A stretch of 64,000 nucleotides of DNA from Azospirillum thiophilum (GCF_001305595.1 NZ_CP012405.1:293501-357500), one strand, 5' to 3'. Counted from the first letter of the stretch, positions 44,201 through 54,136 are shown. The notes: generated by a model from the sequence alone, not told the origin. Program-made: numbers and translations.

Positions 44201-47200
44201 GCCGGCACTGCCGAAGGTGACGACGTCGGTGCCCACGCCGCCGATCAGGATGTCGATGCCCGACACCGAGACCGTCGAACCGGCCGAACCCAGGAACACC
44301 AGCTCCGAACCGGTGCCGCCCGTGATCGTCTCGTACAGGTTGGCGAGCAGCGTGCCGCCGGCCGGGCCGATGGTGACGACGTCGGTGCCGACATTGCCGG
44401 TCAACGTCTCGAGCGCCGACACCAGCAGGGTGCTTCCCACCGTGCCCAGCGTGATGGCATCGGTGCCCGAACCGCCGGACAACGTCTCCAGCGCCGAGAC
44501 CATCATCGTGGTCCCGGTGTCGCCGATGGTGATGACATCGGTGCCAACGGAGCCCGTCAGCGTCTCCAGGCCGCGGACGGTGGTGGTGGTGCCGGTCGTC
44601 CCCAGTGCAACGATGTCCGGAGCGCTGTTCGCCGTCTCGACGTTGCTGCCGCCGACCAGCGTTTCGATGCCCGAGATCAGCAGCGTGCTGCCACCAAGCC
44701 CGGTAAAGACCACATCGGCACCCACGCCGCCGGTCAGGCTTTCCACTCCCCCCACCAGCAGCGTACCGCCAGCCGAGCCAAGCGTGACGGCATCGGTGCC
44801 GACGCCGCCGGTCAGCGTCTCGAAGGCTTGGACCAGCAGGGTGTTGCCGGATGTGCCCAGTGTCGCAATGTCCCTCGCGGTCCCGCCGATCAGCGTTTCC
44901 AAGGCCGAAACCAGAAGCGTGCCGCCCACCGAGCCCAGAGTGACGACGTCGGTGCCCGAACCACCGGCCAGCGTCTCAAGCGCCGAGACGAACAGGGTGC
45001 TGCCGGCGGTGCCGAGATCGATGACGTCGGCGGCGGTGCCGCCGACGATCGTCTCGAACAGTGAAACCGTCGCGGTGTTGCCGGTGTCGCCAAGCGTCAG
45101 GATGTCGGTGCCGGCATTGCCGGCCAGCGTCTCGATGCCGCGCAGCAACAGCGTGTTGCCGGCACTGCCGAAGGTGACGACGTCGGTGCCCACGCCGCCG
45201 ATCAGGATGTCGATGCCCGACACCGAGACCGTCGAACCGGCCGAACCCAGGAACACCAGCTCCGAACCGGTGCCGCCCGTGATCGTCTCGTGCAGGTTGG
45301 CGAGCAGCGTGCCACCGGCCGGGCCGATGGTGACGACGTCGGTGCCGACATTGCCGGTCAACGTCTCGAGCGCCGACACCAGCAGGGTGCTTCCCACCGT
45401 GCCCAGCGTGATGGCATCGGTGCCCGAACCGCCGGACAACGTCTCCAGCGCCGAGACCATCATCGTGGTCCCGGTGTCGCCGATGGTGATGACATCGGTG
45501 CCAACGGAGCCCGTCAGCGTCTCCAGGCCGCGGACGGTGGTGGTGGTGCCGGTCGTCCCCAGTGCAACGATGTCCGGAGCGCTGTTCGCCGTCTCGACGT
45601 TGCTGCCGCCGACCAGCGTTTCGATGCCCGAGATCAGCAGCGTGCTGCCACCAAGCCCGGTAAAGACCACATCGGCACCCACGCCGCCGGTCAGGCTTTC
45701 CACTCCCCCCACCAGCAGCGTACCGCCGGCCGAGCCAAGCGTGACGGCATCGGTGCCGACGCCGCCGGTCAGCGTCTCGAAGGCTTGGACCAGCAGGGTG
45801 TTGCCGGATGTGCCCAGTGTCGCAATGTCCCTCGCGGTCCCGCCGATCAGCGTTTCCAAGGCCGAAACCAGAAGCGTGCCGCCCACCGAGCCCAGAGTGA
45901 CGACGTCGGTGCCCGAACCACCGGCCAGCGTCTCAAGCGCCGAGACGAACAGGGTGCTGCCGGCGGTGCCGAGATCGATGACGTCGGCGGCGGTGCCGCC
46001 GACAATCGTCTCGAACAGTGAAACCGTCGCGGTGTTGCCGGTGTCGCCAAGCGTCAGGATGTCGGTGCCGGCATTGCCGGCCAGCGTCTCGATGCCGCGC
46101 AGCAACAGCGTGTTGCCGGCACTGCCGAAGGTGACGACGTCGGTGCCCACGCCGCCGATCAGGATGTCGATGCCCGACACCGAGACCGTCGAACCGGCCG
46201 AACCCAGGAACACCAGCTCCGAACCGGTGCCGCCCGTGATCGTCTCGTGCAGGTTGGCGAGCAGCGTGCCGCCGGCCGGGCCGATGGTGACGACGTCGGT
46301 GCCCATGCCGCCGGTCAGCGTCTCCAGCGCCGACACCAGCAGGGTGCTTCCCACCGTGCCCAGCGTGATGGCATCGGTGCCCGAACCGCCGGACAACCTC
46401 TCCAGCGCCGAGATCATCATCGTGGTCCCGGTGTCGCCGATGGTGATGACATCGGTGCCGACGGAGCCCGTCAGCGTCTCCAGGCCGCGCAACAGGACCG
46501 TGCTGCCACCGGCACCAAGGGTCACGATGTCGGTGCCGGTTCCGCCCACCAGGGTTTCCACAGCATCGATCACAAGGGTGTTGCCGGTAGCCCCCAGTTG
46601 GATGAATTCGGTACCGGCGCTGCCGATGATCGTCTCCAACAGATCGGCCGACAGGCTGGTGCCGCCTGTCCCCAACATGATGACGTCGGTTCCCGCAGAG
46701 CCCGTGATCGTTTCGAACGCCGATGCCTGGATCGTCGTGCCGGCGGTACCGATCAGCAATGTGTCGGCGGTGGACGAACCGACAACCGTCTCCAGGGCGC
46801 CGGAGAGGATCGTCGCGCCGGCCGAGCCGATGGTGACGATATCGGTGCCGGCGCCGCCCACCAGGGTTTCCAGCAGGGAAACCAGCAAGGTGCTGCCGGC
46901 CGTGCCCAGCGTGACGACGTCGGTGCCGGTGCCTCCGATCAGGGTTTCCAGCCCCAAGACCAGCATCGTGGTCCCGGTGTTGCCGATGGTCACGACGTCG
47001 GTGCCGCCCTGTCCCGCCAGGGTTTCCAGGCTGCGCAGCAGGATCGTGCTGCCACCGGCGCCGAGGGTGACGATATCGGTGCCGGCACCGCCCACCAGGG
47101 TTTCCACGGCGGTCACCAGCAGCGTGTCACCGGAGGAGCCCAGATAGAGCAGGTCCGATCCCGCACCGCCGGTGAGTGTTTCCAGCAGTTCGGCAAGGAT

Positions 47201-50200
47201 GGTGACGCCGCCGGCGCCAAACGTGACGATGTCGACCCCCGTCGAACCCGTCAGCGTCTCGACGGCGGCGAGCAGCAGCGGAACACCCGTGGTGCCCAAA
47301 GTCACAACATCGGCACCGGCTCCGCCGATCAGGGTTTCCAGCCGGTCCGCCAGCAGGGTTCCGCCTGTGCTGCCAAGCATGATGACGTCGCTACCGATCC
47401 CACCGGCGATCGTCTCGATCATGGTCGCCAGCAGGGTGACGCCGGAGGTCCCGATGGTCACAGCGTCGCCGTCGGTCGAGCCGGTCAATGTCTCGAGAAG
47501 CTCGACGAAGACGGTGCGGCCCCCGCTGCCGAGCGTGATCACATCGGCTCCAGACGATCCGATGATGCTCCTGTATTGGGCCGAAACGGACAGGGTGCTG
47601 CCGCCATCGTCCAATATGAGGACATCGGCGCTCAGGATGCTGACCAGGGTTTCCAGCCCGCTGAGCTGAAGCGTCTGGCCGGTTGCGATGACGGTTTCGA
47701 TGCCGGTGACCTTAAGCGTGGCACCTTCGGCACCGATCACGACGACATCGGTGCCGGCCCCGCCGATCAGCGTTTCGACCGCGCCCGCCAGCAACGTGTT
47801 GCCGGCCGTGCCCAACGTCACCACGTCGGTCCCGGCGCCGCCGATCAACGTCTCGATACCGATGACCGACAGGGTGTTGCCACTCGTGCCCAGCGTCACG
47901 ACATCGGTCCCGGCACCGCCGATCAGCGTCTCCAGCAGCGACACCACCATCGTCGAGCCGGCCGTGCCGATGGTCACGACATCGGTGCCGACGCCGCCGA
48001 TCAGCGTCTCCAGCCCATCCACCAGCAATGTGCCGCCCGCCGAACCGAGCGTCACCATGTCGGCGCCGATGCCGCCGGTCAGCGTCTCCAACAACGACAC
48101 CAGCAGCGTCGAACCGGTCGTGCCGATGGTCACGACATCGGTACGGGTACCGCCAATCAGCGTCTCCAGCCCATCCACCAGCAGCGTGCTGCCAGCCGAA
48201 CCCAGCGTCACCCTATCGGTGCCGGCACCACCGGTCAGCGTCTCAAGCAGCGACACCACCATCGTAGAGCCGCTGGAGCCGCTGACGATCACATCGGTGC
48301 CGGTCCCACCGATCAGAGTTTCCATCCCGGCGACCAGCATGGTGTTGCCACCGGTGCCAAGAACTACACTGTGATCGATAGAATTCGTACCGATCAGCGT
48401 CTCGATATTGGAGACGCCCAGGATATATGTCCCTGAAAGGGTGACGACATCCGTGGCCGAGGAACCGACGACATAATCAAGATTCCCGACCGATATCGTC
48501 CCGCCATTCGTTCCGATCTGGACGGTAAGCGTTCCGCTCCCTGAGCCGGTAATCGCCTCGATATCGTTTACCGTTATGGTTTCCGTGGTGCTCAGCAGGT
48601 AAGTGATAATGTCGGAGCCCAAGCCGCCGAACAGGGTCTCGACCTGCCTTACGGCCAAACTGTTGCCGGCATCGCTCAGCGTGATGACATCGGTGCCGAC
48701 CCCGCCGGTCAGCGTGTCCAACAGCGATACTGTCATCGTGCTACCGCCATTGCCGACGGTGACGACATCCTTGCCGGCACCACCGGTCAGAGTCTCCAGC
48801 AACCGCACCGACAGCGTGTTGCCACCGGTGCCCAGCGTCACCACGTCGGTACCGGCACCGCCGGTGAGCGACTCCAACAACCTGACCAGCAGCGTGCTGC
48901 CACTGCTGCCGATCGTCACCATGTCGGACCCGATACCGCCGGTCAGCGTCTCCAACTGCGCCGCCGCCAGCGTCGCACCGCCCGAGGCAACTGTCACAAC
49001 GTCGGTGCCGCTCCCGCCCGTCAGCGTCTCGATCCGCCAGACGGTCAACGTGTTGCCGGACGAGCCCAGCATCACCGCATCCAACCCCGCGCCGCCGGTC
49101 AGCACCTCCAGGTCACTCGCCAGCAGCGTGTTGCCACCCGTGCCCAGCGTCACCACATCGGTACCGGTACCGCCGGTCAGCGTCTCCAGAAGCCGCACCA
49201 ACAGCGTCGAACCGGCCGTGCCGATCATCACCACATCGGTGCCGACGTCGCCGGTCATCGTTTCCAGCCGAGAGACCAGCATGGTCGAACCGCCGGTTCC
49301 GAGGGTCACGACATCGGTACGGGTACCGCCGGTCAGGGTCTCCAATCCCGCCACTCTGGCGGTGACGCCGGCAGATCCCAGCGTGATGACGTCGGTGCCG
49401 ACGCCGCCGACGATGCTCGTTATCAATGACACCGTGGTGGTGTTGCCCTGCGCCCCCAGGTTCAATACTGTCGTGCCGCCTGCACCGCCCGCGGTGACGA
49501 ATTCCACGCCCCACGCGGCGACCTGCACGCCATTGGAGCCGAACAGTACGACATCCGTTCCAGCACCACCGATGACAGTTTCAGTGGTGTAGACCGCAAT
49601 CGTGTTGCCGGTGTCGCTCAGGACGACGACGTCGGTGCCGGTACTGCCCAGCATAGTTTCCATGCCGGACAACGCCACGGTGTTGCCCGACCCCAACAGT
49701 GTGATGAGGTCGGTACCAACTCCGCCGAGCAGGGTTTCCACCTCCCTCATCGTCGTGGTATTGCCCGCCGTGCCCAGCGTGATGACGTCGGTCCCGACGT
49801 TGCCGGTCAGGCTTCTCAGCCACGACACCGTCATGGTGTTACCGGCCGAACCGGCCAATGTGATCACATTGGTGCCGCCGGTGCCGGACAGCGCCTCCAC
49901 TCCGCTCACCCGCATCGTCGAGCCGCTGGTGCCCAGCGTGACAACGTCGGTGCCGGCCCCGCCGGTCAGCGTCTCGACCGCGCGGACGGTGAATGTCGCC
50001 CCGATGTCGCCCAGCGTGATCACATCGGTGCCGGCGCCGCCCGTCAGGGTGTTGATCTGTGACAGCGTCAGCGTGTTTCCCGAACCGCCGAGCGTCGTGA
50101 CGACCGGCGCGATATTCCTGAAATAGGAGAAATCTCCGCCGCCGGTGCCGAAGAGCGCATCGATGTCGCCATCGCCGTCGAGGTCGATGAAGGTCGGATT

Positions 50201-50914
50201 GGGAGAGCCGCTGATGGAGATGCCATAGACATCCGTTCCAACCGAGGAAAAGGTCGGAGATGCCGTCGTGCCGGTATTGATGTAGACGGCGTTCTTGACG
50301 ACAAGATCGATGTCGCTATCGCCGTCGAGGTCGACGAAGGTCGGGGACGCGGAGCCGGCCGCTTCGTTCGTGATGCCGAAGGGGTTGCTCCCCTCCAGGC
50401 TGAAGGTCGGCGACGACGAGGTTCCGACGTTACGATACAGAAGAAGATCCCCTGCCCCATTCCCGATCAACAGATCGGCGTCGCCATCCCCATCCAGATC
50501 GGCGAAGGCCGGATCCGCATTGGTGCCTACATTGGCGATTGCGAAGGGGTTGGTGCCTTCAAGGGAAAAGGTCGGCGATGACGCCGTTCCATTGTTGCGG
50601 AAGAACTGCGTATCGCCGGCGGCGTTACCGATGAACAGATCGAGATCGCTGTCACCGTCGATATCCACCAAGCTGGGTGTCGCATTGGTGCCGACGTTGG
50701 AAATTCCGAAAAGATTGGTGCCCTGCAGGGAGAATGTCGGCGCCAGCGATGTCCCGACATTGGAGAAATAAACCAGGTCGCCGTTTTGATTTCCAACCAG
50801 CAGGTCCAGATCGCCATCTCCGTCGAAATCCTGGAATGTCGGTGATGAAGATCCGCCGACATTCGTCACGCCGGAGATGCCGCCGCTGACCAGCGTGAAG
50901 GTTGGAGTGGCCAC
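41264..50914 (-). CDS. Giant type-I-secreted beta-repeat protein (3216 aa)
   Basis: A surface or extracellular protein, probably an adhesin or matrix component. Residues ~1-270 hold five FG-GAP/VCBS-like calcium repeats (PTF-D-DGDGDLDLLVGN pattern). Residues ~280-3040 are about 115 repeats of ~24 residues with consensus TLTGGAGTDVVTLGTGGNTL, then LVSGIE; the GGxGTDxV core is RTX-like and very rich in Thr, Ser, Gly and Val. The C-terminal ~180 residues are unique, with an EF-hand-like DTNGDGQV and an ending (GVYNGAVLSLSDINLG) like those of type I substrates. There is no N-terminal signal peptide. The GTG at 50914 has GGAAGGA about 10 bp upstream. Part of the gene is a 957-bp tandem block. Confidence 0.88.
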   Translation of the reverse strand: MATPTFTLVSGGISGVTNVGGSSSPTFQDFDGDGDLDLLVGNQNGDLVYFSNVGTSLAPTFSLQGTNLFGISNVGTNATPSLVDIDGDSDLDLFIGNAAGDTQFFRNNGTASSPTFSLEGTNPFAIANVGTNADPAFADLDGDGDADLLIGNGAGDLLLYRNVGTSSSPTFSLEGSNPFGITNEAAGSASPTFVDLDGDSDIDLVVKNAVYINTGTTASPTFSSVGTDVYGISISGSPNPTFIDLDGDGDIDALFGTGGGDFSYFRNIAPVVTTLGGSGNTLTLSQINTLTGGAGTDVITLGDIGATFTVRAVETLTGGAGTDVVTLGTSGSTMRVSGVEALSGTGGTNVITLAGSAGNTMTVSWLRSLTGNVGTDVITLGTAGNTTTMREVETLLGGVGTDLITLLGSGNTVALSGMETMLGSTGTDVVVLSDTGNTIAVYTTETVIGGAGTDVVLFGSNGVQVAAWGVEFVTAGGAGGTTVLNLGAQGNTTTVSLITSIVGGVGTDVITLGSAGVTARVAGLETLTGGTRTDVVTLGTGGSTMLVSRLETMTGDVGTDVVMIGTAGSTLLVRLLETLTGGTGTDVVTLGTGGNTLLASDLEVLTGGAGLDAVMLGSSGNTLTVWRIETLTGGSGTDVVTVASGGATLAAAQLETLTGGIGSDMVTIGSSGSTLLVRLLESLTGGAGTDVVTLGTGGNTLSVRLLETLTGGAGKDVVTVGNGGSTMTVSLLDTLTGGVGTDVITLSDAGNSLAVRQVETLFGGLGSDIITYLLSTTETITVNDIEAITGSGSGTLTVQIGTNGGTISVGNLDYVVGSSATDVVTLSGTYILGVSNIETLIGTNSIDHSVVLGTGGNTMLVAGMETLIGGTGTDVIVSGSSGSTMVVSLLETLTGGAGTDRVTLGSAGSTLLVDGLETLIGGTRTDVVTIGTTGSTLLVSLLETLTGGIGADMVTLGSAGGTLLVDGLETLIGGVGTDVVTIGTAGSTMVVSLLETLIGGAGTDVVTLGTSGNTLSVIGIETLIGGAGTDVVTLGTAGNTLLAGAVETLIGGAGTDVVVIGAEGATLKVTGIETVIATGQTLQLSGLETLVSILSADVLILDDGGSTLSVSAQYRSIIGSSGADVITLGSGGRTVFVELLETLTGSTDGDAVTIGTSGVTLLATMIETIAGGIGSDVIMLGSTGGTLLADRLETLIGGAGADVVTLGTTGVPLLLAAVETLTGSTGVDIVTFGAGGVTILAELLETLTGGAGSDLLYLGSSGDTLLVTAVETLVGGAGTDIVTLGAGGSTILLRSLETLAGQGGTDVVTIGNTGTTMLVLGLETLIGGTGTDVVTLGTAGSTLLVSLLETLVGGAGTDIVTIGSAGATILSGALETVVGSSTADTLLIGTAGTTIQASAFETITGSAGTDVIMLGTGGTSLSADLLETIIGSAGTEFIQLGATGNTLVIDAVETLVGGTGTDIVTLGAGGSTVLLRGLETLTGSVGTDVITIGDTGTTMMISALERLSGGSGTDAITLGTVGSTLLVSALETLTGGMGTDVVTIGPAGGTLLANLHETITGGTGSELVFLGSAGSTVSVSGIDILIGGVGTDVVTFGSAGNTLLLRGIETLAGNAGTDILTLGDTGNTATVSLFETIVGGTAADVIDLGTAGSTLFVSALETLAGGSGTDVVTLGSVGGTLLVSALETLIGGTARDIATLGTSGNTLLVQAFETLTGGVGTDAVTLGSAGGTLLVGGVESLTGGVGADVVFTGLGGSTLLISGIETLVGGSNVETANSAPDIVALGTTGTTTTVRGLETLTGSVGTDVITIGDTGTTMMVSALETLSGGSGTDAITLGTVGSTLLVSALETLTGNVGTDVVTIGPAGGTLLANLHETITGGTGSELVFLGSAGSTVSVSGIDILIGGVGTDVVTFGSAGNTLLLRGIETLAGNAGTDILTLGDTGNTATVSLFETIVGGTAADVIDLGTAGSTLFVSALETLAGGSGTDVVTLGSVGGTLLVSALETLIGGTARDIATLGTSGNTLLVQAFETLTGGVGTDAVTLGSAGGTLLVGGVESLTGGVGADVVFTGLGGSTLLISGIETLVGGSNVETANSAPDIVALGTTGTTTTVRGLETLTGSVGTDVITIGDTGTTMMVSALETLSGGSGTDAITLGTVGSTLLVSALETLTGNVGTDVVTIGPAGGTLLANLYETITGGTGSELVFLGSAGSTVSVSGIDILIGGVGTDVVTFGSAGNTLLLRGIETLAGNAGTDILTLGDTGNTATVSLFETIVGGTAADVIDLGTAGSTLFVSALETLAGGSGTDVVTLGSVGGTLLVSALETLIGGTARDIATLGTSGNTLLVQAFETLTGGVGTDAVTLGSAGGTLLANLLETITGGSGTDVIFLGLGGTTVLVSGIEILVGGTTADAVTLGTAGDTLILRGLETLTGSVGTDVITIGDTGTTMLISGLETLSGGLGIDAITLGTAGNSLLVSALETLTGNVGTDVVTLGTVGNTLLVNALETIAGDAGSDLVFLGSGGSTLLASGLEILIGGTGIDLVTLGTAGNTVLLRGIETLTGSAGTDAVMLGNTANSLLMGGIETLTGGIASDIVTLGTAGNTLLVSGIETLTGGVGTDVVTIGTVGGTILAIGIETLIGGTGVEVILTSTTGATLTVSGADFVVGAAGTDVLTLGTAGNTATIRGIETLIGGAGSDLVILGDTGNTMTLGTDIETLVGGSAADVLSLGTSGTTLLTRAIETLIGNVGTDVITLGDTVNTITVTGIDTLTGGDSTDVVFTGSAGVTMTVSGVEFLVGGTGSDVVTLGSAGNTVITRGIDTLSGGAGTDWVFLGDTGITMALGSGIELLIGGAATDVVTLGTTGSTLLTRAVDTLVGNVDTDVIMLGDTANTITVTGIDTLTGGASTDIVFTGAAGVTMLASGVEYLVGGTGSDVVTLGATGNTVITRGIDTMTGSAGSDLVILGDTGVTMRAESGIEILVGGAGSDVVSLGDGGSTILLRAIETLTGGTGNDVITLGNTGVTMSLSNVETLIGGTGTDAVTVTAGSIRFLGGTGDSISLASGSGTDTVVYSSFTDIGALGANTGFISVSNFQTGTDKVQLTGTARTTADKNGDSALTTASAATNGVSVTNELVSLTSAVSGSLTDIDLASFRSALGTLTNSSAGVSILVLANNGTNSGLYQVVDTNGDGQVAATEVRLFGVYNGAVLSLSDINLG
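43801..46490. repeat. 957-bp tandem repeat block, about 2.8 copies, inside the giant gene
   Basis: Landmark sequences recur at exactly 957-bp spacing, for example CGAAGGCTTGG at 43864, 44821 and 45778. Approximate units are 43801-44757, 44758-45714 and a partial 45715-46490; boundaries are uncertain by some tens of bases. The copies are almost identical at DNA level, with only scattered single-base differences, whereas neighbouring 72-bp repeats differ much more. Each unit encodes 319 residues, about 13 of the 24-residue repeats. This points to recent duplication or gene conversion. Confidence 0.88.
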
Positions 50915-51967
50915 GATCGTTCAATCCTTCCAATACAGCGGCAAATCCCGTGCCGGTTCAGCGGGTGCACCGGACCGGCCGGTCATTTCAAAAAGTCTGT
51001 CCGATTCTCTGTCGCTTCGGCCGGCACACACGGGTCGGCCGCCAGTCATCGAAAAAGAGAAAAAGAGCAGGCCGCATGTCTCATAAGTAGAAGATATGAC
51101 TATGCAGCCGGCGGTCTCCAGCCAATCGGGCAGGTGCGGCACGCCATACGGCATTGGATCGACTTGTCCCCAGCCTGTCACCCGACCACTCCCAGCTTTC
51201 CCGATAACCTTTGCATGGCATCGTTGACACCAACAACATACTGAAAATAAGTGGATTCGGAATTTATGGCATCCCATAATCGTGGGATTGATCGGATAGA
51301 AAATGGCAGTAACATCCATCGGAATCCAGTTAGAGATTCACCTGATTTCTGCAAAGCGCGGATCGCATGCAGGCGTCGGATGTCTGGATGCCAGGATGTT
51401 GGCGATCACCAACCACATTCGGAGGGTGGTTTCTTGACATCCGCACCGATCTCGAGTCTTGCCCGGTAAAGATGGAAAGCCATCCGCGTCCAGCGAGTGG
51501 CCGCCAGTTCCGACATCACCCCCACATCGGGCCATCTGCCGACGATCAGGAGTGTATCGAACCTATAGCGCAACTCCAGTCTCCATGCCATCAGAACAGG
51601 AAAACTCCACCTCATCGCGAACAATGATTGGGAAAATTATTTCTGAGGCAGGAATATCAAAAATATTTTATGCTACACCCATCGATTATTGCTTAGCAAT
51701 TTTTATTGCAAAAGAAATGTTATTTGATGTTTTTTTCTTGAAAAGAAAATTGAACGGACGCACCTAGAAATAAATTTTCAGCGGCAAAATTCTATATTCC
51801 CCCCACCGCCCACGATCCAGACGTCGGAAATATCCCGCTTCGCCCTACTGGTAACTTGACAATCCCTCCCACGCTCTCGCTCTTATAGGTAGAATAAACA
51901 TTCGCTGGAGCCTTCCTGTTTGGGCAGGCGCCGGCCCATCGTCGTTTTCGACCGGGATCTTTTCGCG
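50915..51967. other. 1.05-kb intergenic region, partly AT-rich
   Basis: This separates the giant gene (minus strand) from a decayed gene (plus strand) and holds the promoter of the former. The stretch 51610-51800 is strikingly AT-rich with A/T runs and several short dyads, unlike the rest of the window. A small palindrome ATCCCATAATCGTGGGAT lies at 51271-51288. A 72-codon minus-strand frame at 51406-51624 exists, but without a recognisable family I do not call it a gene. Confidence 0.5.
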
Positions 51968-54102
51968 ATGCAAGATGCCAGCTCCCGTACAGCCATCCTG
52001 AACGGACTCATCGCCCATCTGTAGAGGCCGGCTGGAACGGTGAGGCGCTGAAGGCGATTTCGGAATGCTGCGACGCCGCAAGGGCGGCGGGTTTGGGAAG
52101 CGACGCCGCAGCGATGGAGGTGCTGGACAGCGCAACCGCCGGTCTGGACCCCATCCTGCGGGAATCGGCACTCGCCCATGTTTCCGGCGATCTGCACCGG
52201 TACCTGCGCATTCTCGACATGCTGGACAATGTGCTGGATCTGACACCGCTGGAGGGCATTAACCAAATCTACTGGTCGATGCAGCGCCAGCTGTTCCTGA
52301 TGCGCATGGACATGACATCGGTTCCTGATTTCGTGGCCGGCCGGCTGCCCCCCTTCTACGAACGCTTCCTACGGCAGATGTCCATAAGGCTGCGATTGGC
52401 TCCGGCGGCACGGCCGGCGGGGCGGCCGGACACGGGCAGAATCGTCATCGTGACCAACCAGTTCCTGTCCGACCAGCATCAACCATCGCGCGACCTGCTG
52501 CTCGCAAGCCCGCTGCAACGGGATCTTGGCCGCGAGGCTCTGGTGGGTGCTGAACACGAACATGCTGCCGGACCGCTATCACAGCCCCTTCGTCCCGCCC
52601 TTCGCAGCCGCCGTCGAGGAGAGGCTGTCAGGCGAGCAAACGATCCAATTCGAAGCCGGAACCTGTCGCCTGCTGTCCTCCACCGAAGCCGGCCTTTCCG
52701 CTTCGGCCTGTCGCTGCGCCGCACCGACGACAGCGCGACGCGCGCGGACATCTCCATTCCGGAAACGGCATTCGTCTGCATCGTGGTCGGCAACCGCCTG
52801 GATGCGGAAGTCGATGGCGGGTTCCTGGACATGCTCGAACAGATGCTGGACAGGAGTCCTCAAGCGCTGGTGCTGTTCGCCGGCGGGGTGGACTCCCTGC
52901 GCGGACGGCTGTCCGGCAACCGCCATGCCGCGAGGCTGCTCTGTCTCGGCCATGAGTCGGTGCTTGCCTTGCCCGACATCTCGCAGGATGTGATCGACCG
53001 GCGGATCGACGCCCTGTTCGTTCTGAACCTCTTCGAAATTCCTCGTCCGACGGTCGAAATTCTGTGCGCCTACATCGCCGGGTTCGGCGCAAGACCGTCA
53101 GTCATCCACATCTGTCTGAAGCATCCGCTGGAGGAGATCGGCGCCCGCACGGCGGAGGAAATCCGCGAGACCGACCGCTGGATGGTGGAGAAACGCATCT
53201 CCATGTGGTGCATGTGCCAGGGATCGGCGGAACAGTCGGCCCGGCTCGGCCTGACACGGGTGTTCCACGAACCGCTGGGACTCCATCGCTGGATTTACAC
53301 GAGCCCGGCGCAAGACGGTTCGGTCGATCTGTACAAGCGCTGGATGTCGCACGACACGCCCGGCCTGCGGCGCCATCCCTATGCCGCGATGAAGGGACAG
53401 TCGGATGCCAAGGATGCCGAGGCAGCGGTGCGGAACCGCTTCCTATATCTGGGGCAAGGCTGGCCGGACCATATCGAATCCGGTCGCGAGCCGGTTGCCC
53501 CCGCTGTGCAGCGCGATGCGGATGCCGTGTCCGCCGCGATGATGGAGCAGCCGAGGCTGCACCGGCTTGAGGCGATGGACCTTTGCGGGCTGGCGGATCG
53601 GGCGGCCGGCCCGGCCTGGACACTCGACTTCAACCGTGCCTTCACCTTCGCCTTTGCGGTGGAGAACCGCCGCCGCTTCGCCGCCGCCCGTCGGAACGGC
53701 TTCGGCGAAGTCTTCGCGCTGTGGGGCAATGGCTGGGAGCGGTTCGGAATCGATGCCGGACCGATGTCGCCCCTGCCGCGGAACGCCTACCATGCCGCCA
53801 AAGCCTGCCTGGATTTCGGCAGCCTCGCCTACGACACCGCGATCTTCCCGAGGACGCTGGAGATCCTCAAACGGGACGGCTTGCTGGTCAGTTGGCAGCA
53901 CACCGACACCGCCCGGCTGTTCGGCGCGCAGGAGGACGACCTGACCTTCACCGACGAGGCGGATGCGGTCCGGCTCCTTTCGGAATTGGCCGGGGATCAG
54001 GACCGCCGCGCGAGAGTGCGCTCCGCGCAACTGGATTGGGCTTTCGACAGTTTGGCCCTGACCGCCATTCCGCCGGCGGTGACCGCCACCGCACAGGCCT
54101 GA
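51968..54102 (+). pseudogene. Decayed glycosyltransferase-like gene with several frameshifts
   Basis: The ATG at 51968 opens MQDASSRTAILNGLIAHL and stops at TAG; the sense continues in another frame as EAGWNGEALKAISECC. A second shift at ~52545 moves from LQRDLGREALV to a frame reading LNTNMLPDRYHSPFVPPFAA, and by ~52700 the sense is back in the earlier frame (RFGLSLRRTDD, FVCIVVGNRLDAEV). The C-terminal part is open to 54102, with segments such as HPLEEIGARTAEEIRETDRW and VFHEPLGLHRWIYTSP. The architecture suggests a glycan-related enzyme, but I cannot name a family firmly. Sequencing error could explain single shifts; three make real decay more likely. Confidence 0.7.
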
Positions 54103-54136
54103 CCGGATCCGCTGCCCGTCCCCTGCCGAAGCGCAT

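Noticed and set aside
43801..46490. Repeat block as a CRISPR array or minisatellite
   Set aside because: Units are 957 bp and stay in one reading frame of a secreted protein; there are no short repeats with unique spacers.
41388..47147. A 1919-codon open frame antisense to the giant repeat gene, and a 729-codon one at 46247-48436
   Set aside because: They mirror the repeat periodicity of the real gene, have Pro/Ser/Val-biased composition and no recognisable domain. Long antisense frames are expected opposite GC-rich repeated codons.
51459..51767. 102-codon frame ending in the AT-rich island
   Set aside because: No ribosome site, mixed composition and no family resemblance; treated as non-coding.
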